In this document: positions 12,022 through 21,767 of the stretch, one piece after another
How positions within the stretch are numbered: the stretch's first letter is position 1
Layout: each line of letters opens with the position of its first letter
NCBI GenBank assembly: GCA_011037195.1
Contig: JAAEAF010003542.1
Coordinates: 1 to 64,000 of the forward strand
Direction: 5' to 3'
Origin: Triatoma infestans
Lineage: Eukaryota > Arthropoda > Insecta > Hemiptera > Reduviidae
DNA length: 64,000 nt
The notes under the pieces: model-generated
The model's input: the letters and a program-made list of their open reading frames with translations, nothing else
Told to the model about the DNA's origin: nothing
Database searches by the model: none
Made by a program: the position numbers and the translations under genes

Positions 12022-14290
12022 TTTTAATATTTCTAATTGCTATCTTTACATATATGGCTAATAGTTGTTTTGATTGTTGTAATTAACATTGAAAAAGAAG
12101 AAAAGTTTTTGAAAAAATACGGACAATTACTATATAAAATTTAATACAATATTCAATTAGCATTATTATGACCAATGATTAAAATTAACATTTTTTTTTT
12201 TTTAAATATATACACGATACGATCCATCTAGGAGTATAATTACATTTGTGTGTGTATTTTGTATAATTAATAAAATATAGGAAAATAAGAATTAAAAAAA
12301 GGTAATGTTAAAAGATATGAGGTTAATAAAAATGGAAATATTCGAAGAAGAGAAGTAAAGAAAAGAATTCAAGGATAGTAGATAAATATTAAGTAGTAAT
12401 TAATAATAAAATGTATGTAAACATTAATGATATTTATGAATGGATAAGTTAATAATAAAATTTATGTAAAAATTGGTTATGAAGATAAAAATATAAAAAT
12501 TGTACCATTTGGTCGACGCATTTTGTGAAGTCGAAGACGATGTTGTGTAAGTCCAGTGTCGATATGTATTTTGTGTTCATCGCAGTTAATAAGAAGTGTC
12601 AGTATTTATTCTCCCATTTGCCGATTATACTTAAGTCCATTGCATGTTATCAGTGTTTCTGAAGTAATAAAATTCACCTACTTGGAATCAAGGTGCAATT
12701 ATTTGATTGTTTAGTCTAAATTCCTTCTTATAGGAATTTTGTTTTAATGTTTATAGTTTAAGTTTCATTATGAAATTTACCTATTTTGAATCAAAGTACA
12801 ATGATTCGATTTGTTTCTTTCTTATTGGAAGTTTGTTTTAATGTTTGTTAATTTAAGTTTTAAATTTTATGAAATTTTCCAAAGTGGAATGATTTGATTT
12901 GTTATGTTTTCAATTTCTCAATATAGACGAAGTTTTAGGTCATATATATATAATATAATATGTTTTTATTTTATCAAAGCTTGTGATTTTTATTTTCGTT
13001 GATTGAAATTTGTATATTAATGATATCATTGTTTTGTTTATTGTATTTGTTGATATGTATTATTTTAATTTAATAATAGATTTTATAGTTATTGCTTATG
13101 ATTATAATCTAAAGCTAAGCGAGCAGGAAGAAGGAATGACTGCGCAATTTCGTGGGAAGGAAGCGATCGCTATGTTCCGGAAATGAGCTCATACGATGTC
13201 GCTGGTGTGCACATATATACTTTAAATATGGAACGATGTCTGCAGATTTCGTAGTATTGTTTTAATTGTTTAACATTTCTTTCATAGTTGCTTTGAAGTT
13301 GCTAAAAGGTCGTGGGGAAAAAGAGTACATTGTTAAAATATATTTGAAGATTAAAGAATTCATTTGTTTTCATTCATTAAAGAAAAATATACTTAGTTAT
13401 AAAAATAAATTGAATGAAATAAATGTTTGATAGTTCTAAAGCTAGAGAGAGAAAGAAAATACATCATTATTTAATAACTTTCACCTTGGATAAAATGATT
13501 TGAAAGGATTGTCACAATACAGTGCAATAAATATTAATAATACTTAAGGGTTAATTTGTTACCTGCGTAGATATACTGAACGTAGACAATCACAGTTCAA
13601 ATGCCGACATATAAAGCAATTAATTTTTAAAGATCAAATATTAAATGTAAGGGATTTACAAAATCTGTTACCTGGTACAGAAAAGAATTAGCAGATCAGT
13701 TACATGAACAGAATTCGGCTCGCTTGTAAGGTTATTGTTTTTTAGCACATGTTTCTTTGTCTTGACGGCTGTCTTTGAAAGTCATTGTTCTGTGTCTGGG
13801 AGAAACTTCTGTACAGTAAAAGACTTCTGTTTTTTTTTTTTTTACCTAAAATTTCTTATAACTTTTAAGCGCATTGTGATTTGACCGCCTTTGAATTCTA
13901 AAACATTTGAAATAATTAGGATAAAGGAAATAGTAATATAAAATGTCCTGTTCACGAAAGAATTTTTACTGCTTGTCTACCTGAAACATTAAAGGAAGTA
14001 TTTGCAAAGAAAATTAGTACAATAAGTTATTTATAAGATCTGAAAAGAAAAATAGATTGTTAAAATTAAACAAATTCTTTTATTAAATGTAGGTCTGTAT
14101 ATCGTCGCGGTCTGTAAGGAAAATTAAATGATTAAAATGTTTAAATTTACTTTATAAAAATTAATTTGTTGAGATCTTTGCGTGACCTGAAATTCACCAA
14201 ATATTTACTGGATTAGTATTTATTAAAAATAAAGATTATATTATTCTACCACACTGAAGATAAGATTTCGTTTGAAATTGGTTTTAATTT
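11471..14290 (-). other. Non-coding 3' internal region of gypsy element 1
   Basis: About 2.8 kb lies between the end of integrase homology and the polypurine tract. It is AT-rich with no frame resembling envelope or any other protein. It contains a GCTAGC-rich irregular repeat (11540-11790) and a (TTA)n run (11986-12019). Errantivirus-like elements carry an env gene here, but no signal peptide, fusion motif or transmembrane frame survives, so I cannot say one was ever present. Confidence 0.5.
11540..11790. repeat. Irregular GCTAGC/CTAGCT-rich degenerate repeat
   Basis: GCTAGC, AGCTAGC or close variants recur roughly every 15-40 bp with interspersed GTTG, GATG and GCAGAAAGCTAG words, for example at 11653, 11687, 11700, 11722, 11738 and 11782. 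It looks like a decayed minisatellite inside the gypsy 3' region. No unit length is strict. Confidence 0.45.
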
Positions 14291-14299
14291 GAATTTTAG

Positions 14300-15620
14300 A
14301 ATTTTGGAAATTTTCCTTGGACTAGATAAGAATGAAATTCTCTCCTCCCAACACCGGGAAATTTATTTAAATTTTTTGAGAAAGTGCAAAATTTGTTTTA
14401 GCATTTTCTTGGCCGTAGATTCATGGCGTGCGATTTTGATTTGCCTCTAATGTGGGCCTTTTTCGGCATTGTTATTTAGAGTTATGGAAGCTATGTGGTT
14501 AGGAAATACTTTATAGATTTGATAAAGGCCATGATATTTCTTCATGAATTTTCCCCTGGAGGTAAATGATTTTAAATAAACGTGGTCACCTTTGAAATAT
14601 TTTTGTTATATATTTTTCTCTTTTTAACTTGGCTTTTTCATTATTTAATTTGACCTGTTTCCTAACTTTTCGTAAAGACATTTGGTGTGAATATTGAAAT
14701 TTTTAAAATTTTTCTCCTGATAATTCAGAAGCCAGGGAAACTGAAATTTTGTTCCAAAAACCATTTCATGGGAGTATAATTTATGGAAACGTTTTTGGTG
14801 GAATTTGGGCTGCTTTCACTAATGGTAGATATTTGTGCCAATTTTTATCAGTTTGCACATAGTGGGATAAATTATTCGCGATGTCTCTGTGCACACGTTT
14901 TAAACGACCATTCGAGGCAGGTTGTGCATACTTTTTTGATTTTTAATAGCTCACAGATCTGGAGTATAATTGTTGATGTGATGTTGGTACCCAGATCTGA
15001 AAGAAGATATTTAGGCGTACCGTATCTGGTAAATATATCATTAACAATAATTTGTGCCATTGTTTCTGCTTTTTGGATAGTCATGGGAAACATGTCCAAA
15101 TAGCGAGAATATTGACCAATCATCGTTAATATATATTTATATTCTTCACCTGTGTCGCTGTTCACAGATGCATCCAGTGGTCCAACTACGTCAACGGAAA
15201 TAGCTTGCCAGACATTTTTGGGCTCACTGAATGTGCCTAAAGGTGGTTTATAGGCATCTTTTGTTTTTCTTGTGGCACAGTTATAGCAGGTCTGAACGTA
15301 TTTTTGTACATTATTTGAGGTGTTTGGCCAAGTGAATTGTGTTTTTATGCATTCATACGTTTTCTGCCTACCATAATGTGCTGATAACGGTTTGTCGTGA
15401 TAAAGGCGTAGAACAGTATCACACAACCCTGACGGTACTAGAATGCAATTGTCAGAGACTTTAATTAAGAGGCCTTGATCATTGATTTTGTAATTTTTTG
15501 AATTTTTTAATTGCTAACATTCTGAATCGTCAGCTTGTTGCTGAACAATTTCAAGTAAATCAATTGTTGGATAATATTCGTCAACTGTCTGATCAGTACT
15601 GATGCAGCCTATATAACGGC
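14300..15620 (-). pseudogene. Integrase of gypsy element 1
   Basis: On the minus strand from 15620: SRYIG (end of RNase H/linker), then LYHDKPLSAHYG, TYECIKTQFTW and YVQTCYNCATRK, an HHCC zinc-binding domain. The catalytic core follows with ISVDVVGPLDA (first Asp of DDE), TMIGQYSRYLDMFP, and TRYGTPKYLLSDLGT (second Asp). The third acidic region is degraded after 14872, but a C-terminal DNA-binding part is still readable near 14580-14400 (YLKSFTSRGKFMKKY and QIYKV-like). Stops and frameshifts after 14872 make it dead. Confidence 0.8.
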
Positions 15621-15624
15621 TTAA

Positions 15625-16666
15625 ATGTGCTGGGGCCGCTGCTTTTCTTAATTTTTATTAACGAAGTAGGCGGACAAGTGCCTTGTAAAGTAATTCTCTA
15701 TGCGGACGACACTACTCTAGTGACAAGAAGTAATGAAACAAAGCTAGCCTTGAATATTGCACAGGATAACCTGAAACAACTCAAAACATGGATCGTGAAA
15801 AATGAATTAATCTTAAATGAAGAAAAAACATTCACTAAAGAATTTACGATTAAACGTCAAGAAAAAAGTACAAGTACTAATTTCCTTGGAATCATACTTG
15901 ACTCAAGTATATCATGGAAAAATTATATTAGTGAATTAAATAGTAAACTATCGAAAGTTATCTACCTGTTGCGAAGTGTAAAAGACGAATTACGGGCTGA
16001 GACGTTAAGAACTGCGTACTTTGGTTTATTCCACTCCAAACTGTCTTATGGGATAGTACTATGGGGAGGAGCGGCTGACGCTGTAACCACATTCAGACTG
16101 CAAAAGAAGGCAATAAGAATCATTTATAGAAAGCAACCAAGAGATAGTTGTAGAAAATTGTTCCAGACTCACAAAATAATGACACTGACCTCACTATATA
16201 TTTTTAAGTGTCTGGTTAATAAAAATATGGAATGTAGAGGAGATAAACACTCTTACAATATTAGAAATAAAAATAATCTACACTTACCAATGAGAAGATT
16301 GGCGAAGTCGGAGTTAGCTCCAAGTGCGATGAGTGTAAGATTGTTTAACAAACTGCCGAGGGAAATAATGGGTCTGAAGACTGAACCATATAAGAAAACG
16401 TTGAAACATTTCTTTAAGGAAAACAGTTTTTATAAAATAAATGAGTTTCTGGAAGAGAAGTGGGCGCTGGGACACTTCAGGATAGACTAAATACAGTGTT
16501 TGATAGTGTTTATTTTCTAGTGAGAACAAAGTGCAAACATCAAAGCAAGGACTATTTGAACTAGCAAACTTATTGTTTATTATGTAATTTTGACGTACCT
16601 TATGTTACTTGTTATGTAATTTATTTAGGTAAAATAAAAATAATAATAATAATAATAATAATAAAG
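15625..16666 (+). mobile_element. 5'-truncated LINE inserted between RNase H and integrase of gypsy 1
   Basis: It starts inside RT motif B and ends with a (TAA)n tail (16637-16663). Left of it the gypsy minus strand reads HLSRYIG; right of it RSGKNIAHV: the insertion splits the conserved RNase H end. I do not see an exact target duplication; GCACATTTA against GCGCATGTG may be a decayed one. Orientation is opposite to the host element. Confidence 0.8.
15627..16490 (+). CDS. Reverse transcriptase C-terminal fragment, open reading frame
   Basis: An uninterrupted 287-codon frame: LGPLLFLIFINEVGG (end of motif B), ILYADDTTLVTR (YADD active site, codons 24-33), NELILNEEKT, FLGIILDSSISW (thumb), then the long C-terminal region LSYGIVLWGGAADA, KKAIRIIYRKQPRDSCRKLF and SMSVRLFNKLPREI that characterises RTs of one group of arthropod LINEs where host proteins annotated as RTase domain are common. 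The first ATG is simply near the truncation and is not the native start. The frame is intact, unlike most RTs here, so this insertion is comparatively young, but without endonuclease and fingers it cannot be active. Confidence 0.8.
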   Translation: MLGPLLFLIFINEVGGQVPCKVILYADDTTLVTRSNETKLALNIAQDNLKQLKTWIVKNELILNEEKTFTKEFTIKRQEKSTSTNFLGIILDSSISWKNYISELNSKLSKVIYLLRSVKDELRAETLRTAYFGLFHSKLSYGIVLWGGAADAVTTFRLQKKAIRIIYRKQPRDSCRKLFQTHKIMTLTSLYIFKCLVNKNMECRGDKHSYNIRNKNNLHLPMRRLAKSELAPSAMSVRLFNKLPREIMGLKTEPYKKTLKHFFKENSFYKINEFLEEKWALGHFRID

Positions 16667-17653
16667 CATCACATGCGCGATATTTTTTCCAGATCTATGC
16701 TCAATGTAAAAATCATATTCGCTCAATTTGAGCGACCATCTATATAATTTAGAATGAGGGTCTTTTAAATTTTTGAGCCACTGTAGAGCTGAGTGGTCCG
16801 TAATTATTTTAAATCTGTACCCGTAAATTATCTGACGATACTGTTTGCAGCCAAAGAGAATAGCTAACAATTCTCTCTCTGTGGTACAAAGTTTGGACTC
16901 AGTATCTGACAGAACTCGTGAAGAGAAAGCAATGGGACGCTCTTCACCATTTATGGCTCAAAATTGCTGATATGCCGACGTTGCTCGCATCCGTAGTTAA
17001 AATAAATTCATATTGATAATTGGGGTGTGCCAGAATGGGTGGAGAAATTAATTTTTGTTTAAGAATTTGAAAAGCCGTTTGCATTGGGGAGACCATACAA
17101 ATTTAATATTTTTCTTTGTTAAATCCGTTAAGGGCTAGGCTATTTCAGCAAAATTATATATAAATTTGCGGTAGAAACCTACAAATCCTAAAAATGCCCT
17201 AACATCTTTTAATTTTTTCGGAACCGGATAGTTTTCTACTGCTTTTAGTTTGTCATGTCAAGATTGGAACGCATTTTTGCTCAATGTATAGCCCAAATAT
17301 TTGCATTCTTCTTTGAAGAATGTACATTTATTTAGGTCTATACAAAGATTGCCCTGCTATAATTTTGTTAGAATTTTTTGTGTAGATGTTAAATGTTCGT
17401 GGAATGTTTTGCCGTGAAAAATTAATATGTCGTCTATGAATTTATGGCATATGCCACCCGTGTACCCTGTTAAAATTTTGTCCATTTGGCGTTGATAGCA
17501 AGCACTAGCGTTCTTCAGTCCGAATGGAAGAGTAAGGAATTATATGTACCGAATTGTGTGATGAATGTAGTTTTGTCTTGTGATGATTTGTCAAGTCTTA
17601 TGGAATGAAATGCATTTGATATGTCGAATGTTGTGAAGTATGTTGTGTCGTGT
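16667..17653 (-). pseudogene. RT C-terminal half and RNase H of gypsy element 1
   Basis: From 17653 downward the minus strand reads TTYFTTFDISNAFHSIRLD (RT motif A with catalytic Asp), then with a frame change NASACYQRQMDKIL, KFIDDILIF (FIDD active site at about 17430), YLGYTLSKNAF, VRAFLGFVGFYRKF (connection), and finally 16870-16625 with LAILFGCKQYRQIIYG, IITDHSALQWL and YIEHRSGKN (RNase H). It joins the RT N-terminus at 33079-33660 across the LINE insertion. Frameshifts and stops at about 17510-16900 show decay. Confidence 0.8.
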
Positions 17654-17662
17654 AATGTGGAT
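17654..17662. repeat. Target-site duplication AATGTGGAT, left copy
   Basis: AATGTGGAT here and at 33070-33078 flanks the I-type LINE. The two copies rejoin the split RT of the gypsy element in frame (LSTF... and STLHDTTYF). Confidence 0.9.
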
Positions 17663-17676
17663 TTTTTTTTTTTTTT

Positions 17677-18469
17677 GGCATTAGCTTTCGCCATCAGCCA
17701 TAATATGCAAAAAAGCAATCCATAACTAGTGTAAGATATCCAGCACGGTGGTGCGTTGCGAAACCTGCTCCATCGTCTCATACAACACAATCCTGTCTGT
17801 GATTACACTTATACCTTTCAACAGTAAACATTCGTCTAAATAAATGCATTCATTAATAAAAAATCAATCATTTGGATAAATATTCTTAAACCTAAATTAA
17901 AAATATGTACATTATTTACATTGCTATCACACTCACATGCATACAGGTGCCGGGATAGCCAAGAGCCGTCCCTCTAAGAGACAGTGGCTCCCAGAATTAA
18001 AAAAGTGTAGGAAGACAACCCACACGACCAAAAGTTGCCACCCCTGGCCGGTATTGGTCATCCCCACACTCATTCACACAAGTCATTCATTTCTATAAAA
18101 TTATAAATTTACCCATTCACGCTAATAAATACTTGCATTCTAATAAATACATGCATACCTATAATAACAAGAATTAAATACTACATACAATATATATGCT
18201 CTTACATCACATCTAGAAATGCAAACACACACTATGCACTCGCACACACAACACTCACACACACAGATACACCGTGGGGTGGATTACTTGATATTCCTCG
18301 CACCCCGATACTACTAATCCTACAAATAAGCTACAGCTAGATATTAAGAAACTCACCGAGCTGGATATCCACAATATATTAAATACAAAAATTCTCCAAG
18401 TATTTTATAAATTTTACTATTATTGCAAGTGTGTATTTCCTTATAATTAATAGGAAAGCGGTTATTGTT
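17677..18469 (-). other. 3' UTR of the I-type LINE
   Basis: It contains the stem-loop at 18276-18306, a decayed pair of 18-bp repeat units at 18118-18160 (TTCACGCTAATAAATAC), and a block at 17945-18000 with GAGCCGTCCCTCT and AGTGGCTCCC that may also fold. Sense-strand order is ORF2 stop, hairpin, repeat units, poly(A), the same as in the two other RNase H LINEs at 20893-24540 and 57502-63960. Confidence 0.6.
18276..18306 (-). other. 3' UTR stem-loop (GGGGTG/CACCCC)
   Basis: On the plus strand GGGGTG (18276-18281) pairs with CACCCC (18301-18306) around a loop containing TTACTTGATATTCC. It belongs to the covarying hairpin family described at 21282-21738. Confidence 0.6.
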
Positions 18470-19993
18470 TCAAACTTGTAGAACATCTCGCGTCTTTCTG
18501 ATTCGTACGCACTGCACCGCATTACAATATGTTCCAGACTTTCGATTTCCCCACAGCTGCCGCATCAGGGGAGGAGATCTTACCAATTTTATGCAAATAA
18601 AAAACTCCTTGCATATCCCATGATTGGAACGCAACCTACTTATATGCATCACAATCAGTTTTGTCGTGGAATTTCCTTTATACCACAATTTGTGGGCGGC
18701 TAGTGGAAATAATTCTTTACAAAAACGGCCCTTAGTGGGTTGTGTATACTGATTTTGTCTCACCGTATCTATTTTAATGCGTACCCATCTTTTTAAGTCA
18801 GTGTACGGAACTTTTAAATCTAAATCTATGCCATCTAATACAGCTAATCTTGCCGGTGAGTCTACCGATTCGTTTCCCTTGATGCCACAGTGAGCCTTGA
18901 CCCAAATAAAATGCACTTCTTTGTTTTGGGTATGCAATTGAAAAAGTGTCCTGCTTATATTCATAATTATATGATTAGATTCATGGCTTAGACTCCAGTT
19001 TTTAATTTTTCCCAGTGCGCTTTTGCTGTCACAAATAATAGAAAATCCTTTAGGGGGATTCGCAGATCATATTTCAATGCTTCATAAATTGCTGTTAATT
19101 CTGCGGTATACACGGATGCGAATGCCGATAGTTTGAACATGAAACTCACGTTCCTGTTAGGATCATAAAATGCACCACCCACCTCTTCATTTATCTTCGA
19201 GCCATCCGTGTAAATTACAAGCGAACCCGGAACCATTTCGTATAAATCATGTATAAAAGAATTATTTCTTATTTGTTTGGGGAGAATAATCTTTCAAAAA
19301 AATTACTTGCAGTTTAGATTGTTTAAGTAAAGAATAATTTGGACGAAAGCTAATAGGTTTATCTGATGAATAAATAACTGGCTTCAAATGAGCTACATTT
19401 CTGAAGCTCGAAGCTAATAAAGGGGAATTTTTATGACTACAATAACGATGTGTCAGATCTTTTAAATTTAACTGACAGAGTTTATTGTACAGTTCGCGAT
19501 TAGAAGACGAAACTTTTAAAAAAAACCTATTACACAACAATTCCCTTCTTTGTTCCGCAAACAACGCCCCACACTCTGAATGGATCACATCCGTTGGTGT
19601 GCTTTTTAGAAAACCTAAACACAACCTAAGACATTTATTTTGTAATACCTATATAGGGATTAATAGTGTATTTCTCGCTTGCCCGTATAGGAAGCAGCCA
19701 AAATCAAATATTCTGCGTATTGTGGCTCTATAAAAGAGTAGAGAAATATTTGGGTCAGCACCCCATTTCAGATGGGATATGGCTCGAAGGTCATTAAAGT
19801 ACTTTCCCGCTTTCCCTAGTACTGTCTGTATATGTGACTTCCATGTCAATGTCTTGTCCAAAGTAAGCCCTAAGTATTTGGCCTCTTTGACAACTCTAAA
19901 GGAATGGCCTGCTAGTGTAACACTGTCTCCTAAAGGCAACCTTCTTTTCCTCGAGAATGTACATAATATGGATTTTTCCTCCGAAATGGAAAG
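18470..19993 (-). pseudogene. 3' half of I-type LINE ORF2: RT thumb, RNase H, zinc knuckle
   Basis: Minus strand from 19993: LSISEEKSILCTFSRK, then YLGLTLDKTLTWKSHI (RT thumb), LRAISHLKWGADPNISLLFY, and a connection region. RNase H: VIYTDGSKINEEVGG (19212-19170, DGSK), VYTAELTAIYEAL (the acidic ELTA block), and VHFIWVKAHCGIKGNESVD (18935-18870) with the active-site histidine region. The end (18600-18480) has RLRSNHGICKE and a knuckle remnant around CGAVEI-like Cys pairs. Stops near 19260-19240 and 18990 break it. Its N-terminal half lies 9 kb away at 29011-31052 because of the insertion. Confidence 0.85.
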
Positions 19994-19998
19994 CCCGT
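19994..19998. repeat. Target-site duplication CCCGT, left copy
   Basis: CCCGT here and at 29006-29010 flanks the inverted-repeat element. Removing the element and one copy restores the LINE coding sequence (…WSLDHG joined to LSISEEK) without a frame change at the join. Confidence 0.9.
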
Positions 19999-20880
19999 AG
20001 TAGATGATATTTACCGGTTCTGGCGGCAAAATTTTTGAGCCCCAGGCACTTATGAATTTACGCCCGAAGGCAGGGGTCTGGCGCGCGGCTACAAAATTAC
20101 GATGAGACCCCCATCTGATTTTTAACCAGGGAAAAAAAATATTTTTGAGCCGCGGGATGGCATGCAGCTACGTTTTAAAAAATCTAGCTTGAAAACAGTC
20201 TCAGGTAAAAAAAATATTTGTTAGCCGCGAGATGGGCATGCATGACCTGCGGCTATGTTTTATAATATTTAGCTTGAAAATATAAGGTCAAAATTTGTCA
20301 GGGAAAAAAAAGTTTTTTTGAGCCGGAAGAGGCATGCGAGGCATGCGGCTATGTTTTATAATATTTAGCTAGAAACATTCTAAGGACTGTAATATTGTTT
20401 TTGAGCCGGGAGGTGATATACACGACATGCGGCTATGTTTTATAATATTTAGCTAGAAACATTCTAAGGACTTTATTATCATTTTTGAGCCGCGAGATGA
20501 CATACAAGACTAGGGCTAATATTTTATAATATTTAGCTAAGCACTTTAATATTTTTTGATATTATCAAACAATACTATGAATAAAGACTTTGTTTTTTTT
20601 ATGTATTGTTAATAACATTCTAAGGACTGTAATATTTTTCTTGAGCCGGGAAGGACTTGAATATTGTTTTTGAGCCGTGAAATGTCATCCAAGTCGCGGG
20701 CTAATATTTTATAATATTTAGCTAAGGACTTTAATAATTTCTGATATTATCATACAATAAGATGAACAAATACTTTGTGTTTTTTAGGTATTGTTAGAAA
20801 CATTCTAAGGACTTTAATATTTTTGTTAAGGCGTGAGATGACATCCCAGGACTAGGGCCAAATATATTATGATCCAATAC
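19999..20880. repeat. Left arm, outer part
   Basis: Units are marked by GAGCCG.GAGATG: about 20149, 20222, 20322, 20403, 20486, 20643, 20673 and 20826. Each is typically followed by a TATAATATTTAGCT and AAACATTCTAAGGACT segment. The first 450 bp, including GGCGCGCGGCTAC and the TTTTTGAGCCCCAGGCACTT block, mirror 28560-29005 almost base for base. Confidence 0.85.
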
Positions 20881-21281
20881 CATAAACAAAGACTTTTTTT
20901 TTTTTTGGCTCATCGACTGCCTTGGCCATTAGAGCCCCTTGAACGTTATTTCTCTCTCTATCTGTAGCCACACGACCTGGGATGGCACATGTTAATCTCA
21001 TTTGGCATCCACCACAGTACTTTGCACAGCAAGGTAGGGTGGAGCACTTGATTAAGGCAATTCTTTCCACACATCCCCTCTTATACCATCAAACTAATCG
21101 ACGAGGGGGAGTGTGGAACCCTGTTTGTGTCATCCCTTATCCTACTAAATCCGTTATTTATGCAAAACCAAAAGCATTTTATTTTTATTTATTTATTTAT
21201 TGACACATATTATATCAGCTTATTAAGTAATATATAAGTAACAACTAAACCTAAGGAGGCTATTTAATCTATAAGTTATTT

Positions 21282-21389
21282 GGTGTGCAGTACTTTTAAC
21301 AAATATTCCTGCACACCCTTAATGGACTTACTTTCAATAAACTAAACCTAATGGGGTTGAAATACTTTTATAAATTTTCTTTCAACCCC
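21282..21389 (-). other. Two tandem 3' UTR stem-loops (distal pair)
   Basis: GGTGTGCAG (21282-21290) pairs perfectly with CTGCACACC (21309-21317), and GGGGTTGAAA (21353-21362) pairs perfectly with TTTCAACCCC (21380-21389). Both loops contain a TACTTTTA-like start and an ATT(T/C)(T/C) end. Together with 21660-21691 and 21711-21738 these are four hairpins in one 3' UTR, each with a different but complementary stem. Confidence 0.7.
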
Positions 21390-21424
21390 GCGATGCAACC
21401 TATTCTAATCATTCACTCTAAGAT

Positions 21425-21650
21425 TCTCGCCAATAAATACATTCACGCTAATAAATACATTCACACTAATAAATGCATTCATGCTAATAAATACATTCAC
21501 TCTAATAAATACATTCACGCTAATAAATACATTCACACTAATAAATACATTCACACTAATAAATGCATTCATGCTAATAAATACATTCACGCTAATAAAT
21601 ACATTCACACTAATAAATACATTCACACTAATAAATACATCCATACTAAA
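21425..21650 (-). repeat. 18-bp tandem array in LINE 3' UTR
   Basis: About twelve units of TAATAAATACATTCACRC with only scattered substitutions (A/G at ATACAT-ATGCAT, C/T at CACGC-CATGC). In the LINE sense the unit reads TGAATGTATTTATTAG.G and contains the AU-rich TATTTATT word. The unit also occurs at 58139-58235, 18118-18160 and 55349-55370, always in the 3' UTR of an RNase H LINE. Open frames across it are artefacts of a repeat length divisible by three. Confidence 0.85.
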
Positions 21651-21659
21651 CGTTCACTC

Positions 21660-21738
21660 AAGGGGAGAGTACTTGATATTCCTTTCCCCTTTAAAATAAC
21701 TAACCTAATTGGGTGAAGTACTCGATATTCCTTCACCC
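21660..21738 (-). other. Two 3' UTR stem-loops (proximal pair)
   Basis: AAGGGGA (21660-21666) pairs with TCCCCTT (21685-21691), and GGGTGAAG (21711-21718) pairs with CTTCACCC (21731-21738). Loops share GTACTTGATATTCC / TACTCGATATTC. They lie between the ORF2 stop (21768) and the 18-bp array. Confidence 0.7.
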
Positions 21739-21767
21739 ATTTTACTTAATCTAACTTATCTTTTAGT

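Noticed and set aside
21425..21650. CRISPR-like regular repeat
   Set aside because: Contiguous tandem units without spacers in a eukaryotic LINE 3' UTR; not CRISPR.
21405..21716. Long open frames on both strands rich in NKYIH / NVFISV repeats
   Set aside because: They are translations of an 18-bp tandem array; length divisible by three keeps any frame open.
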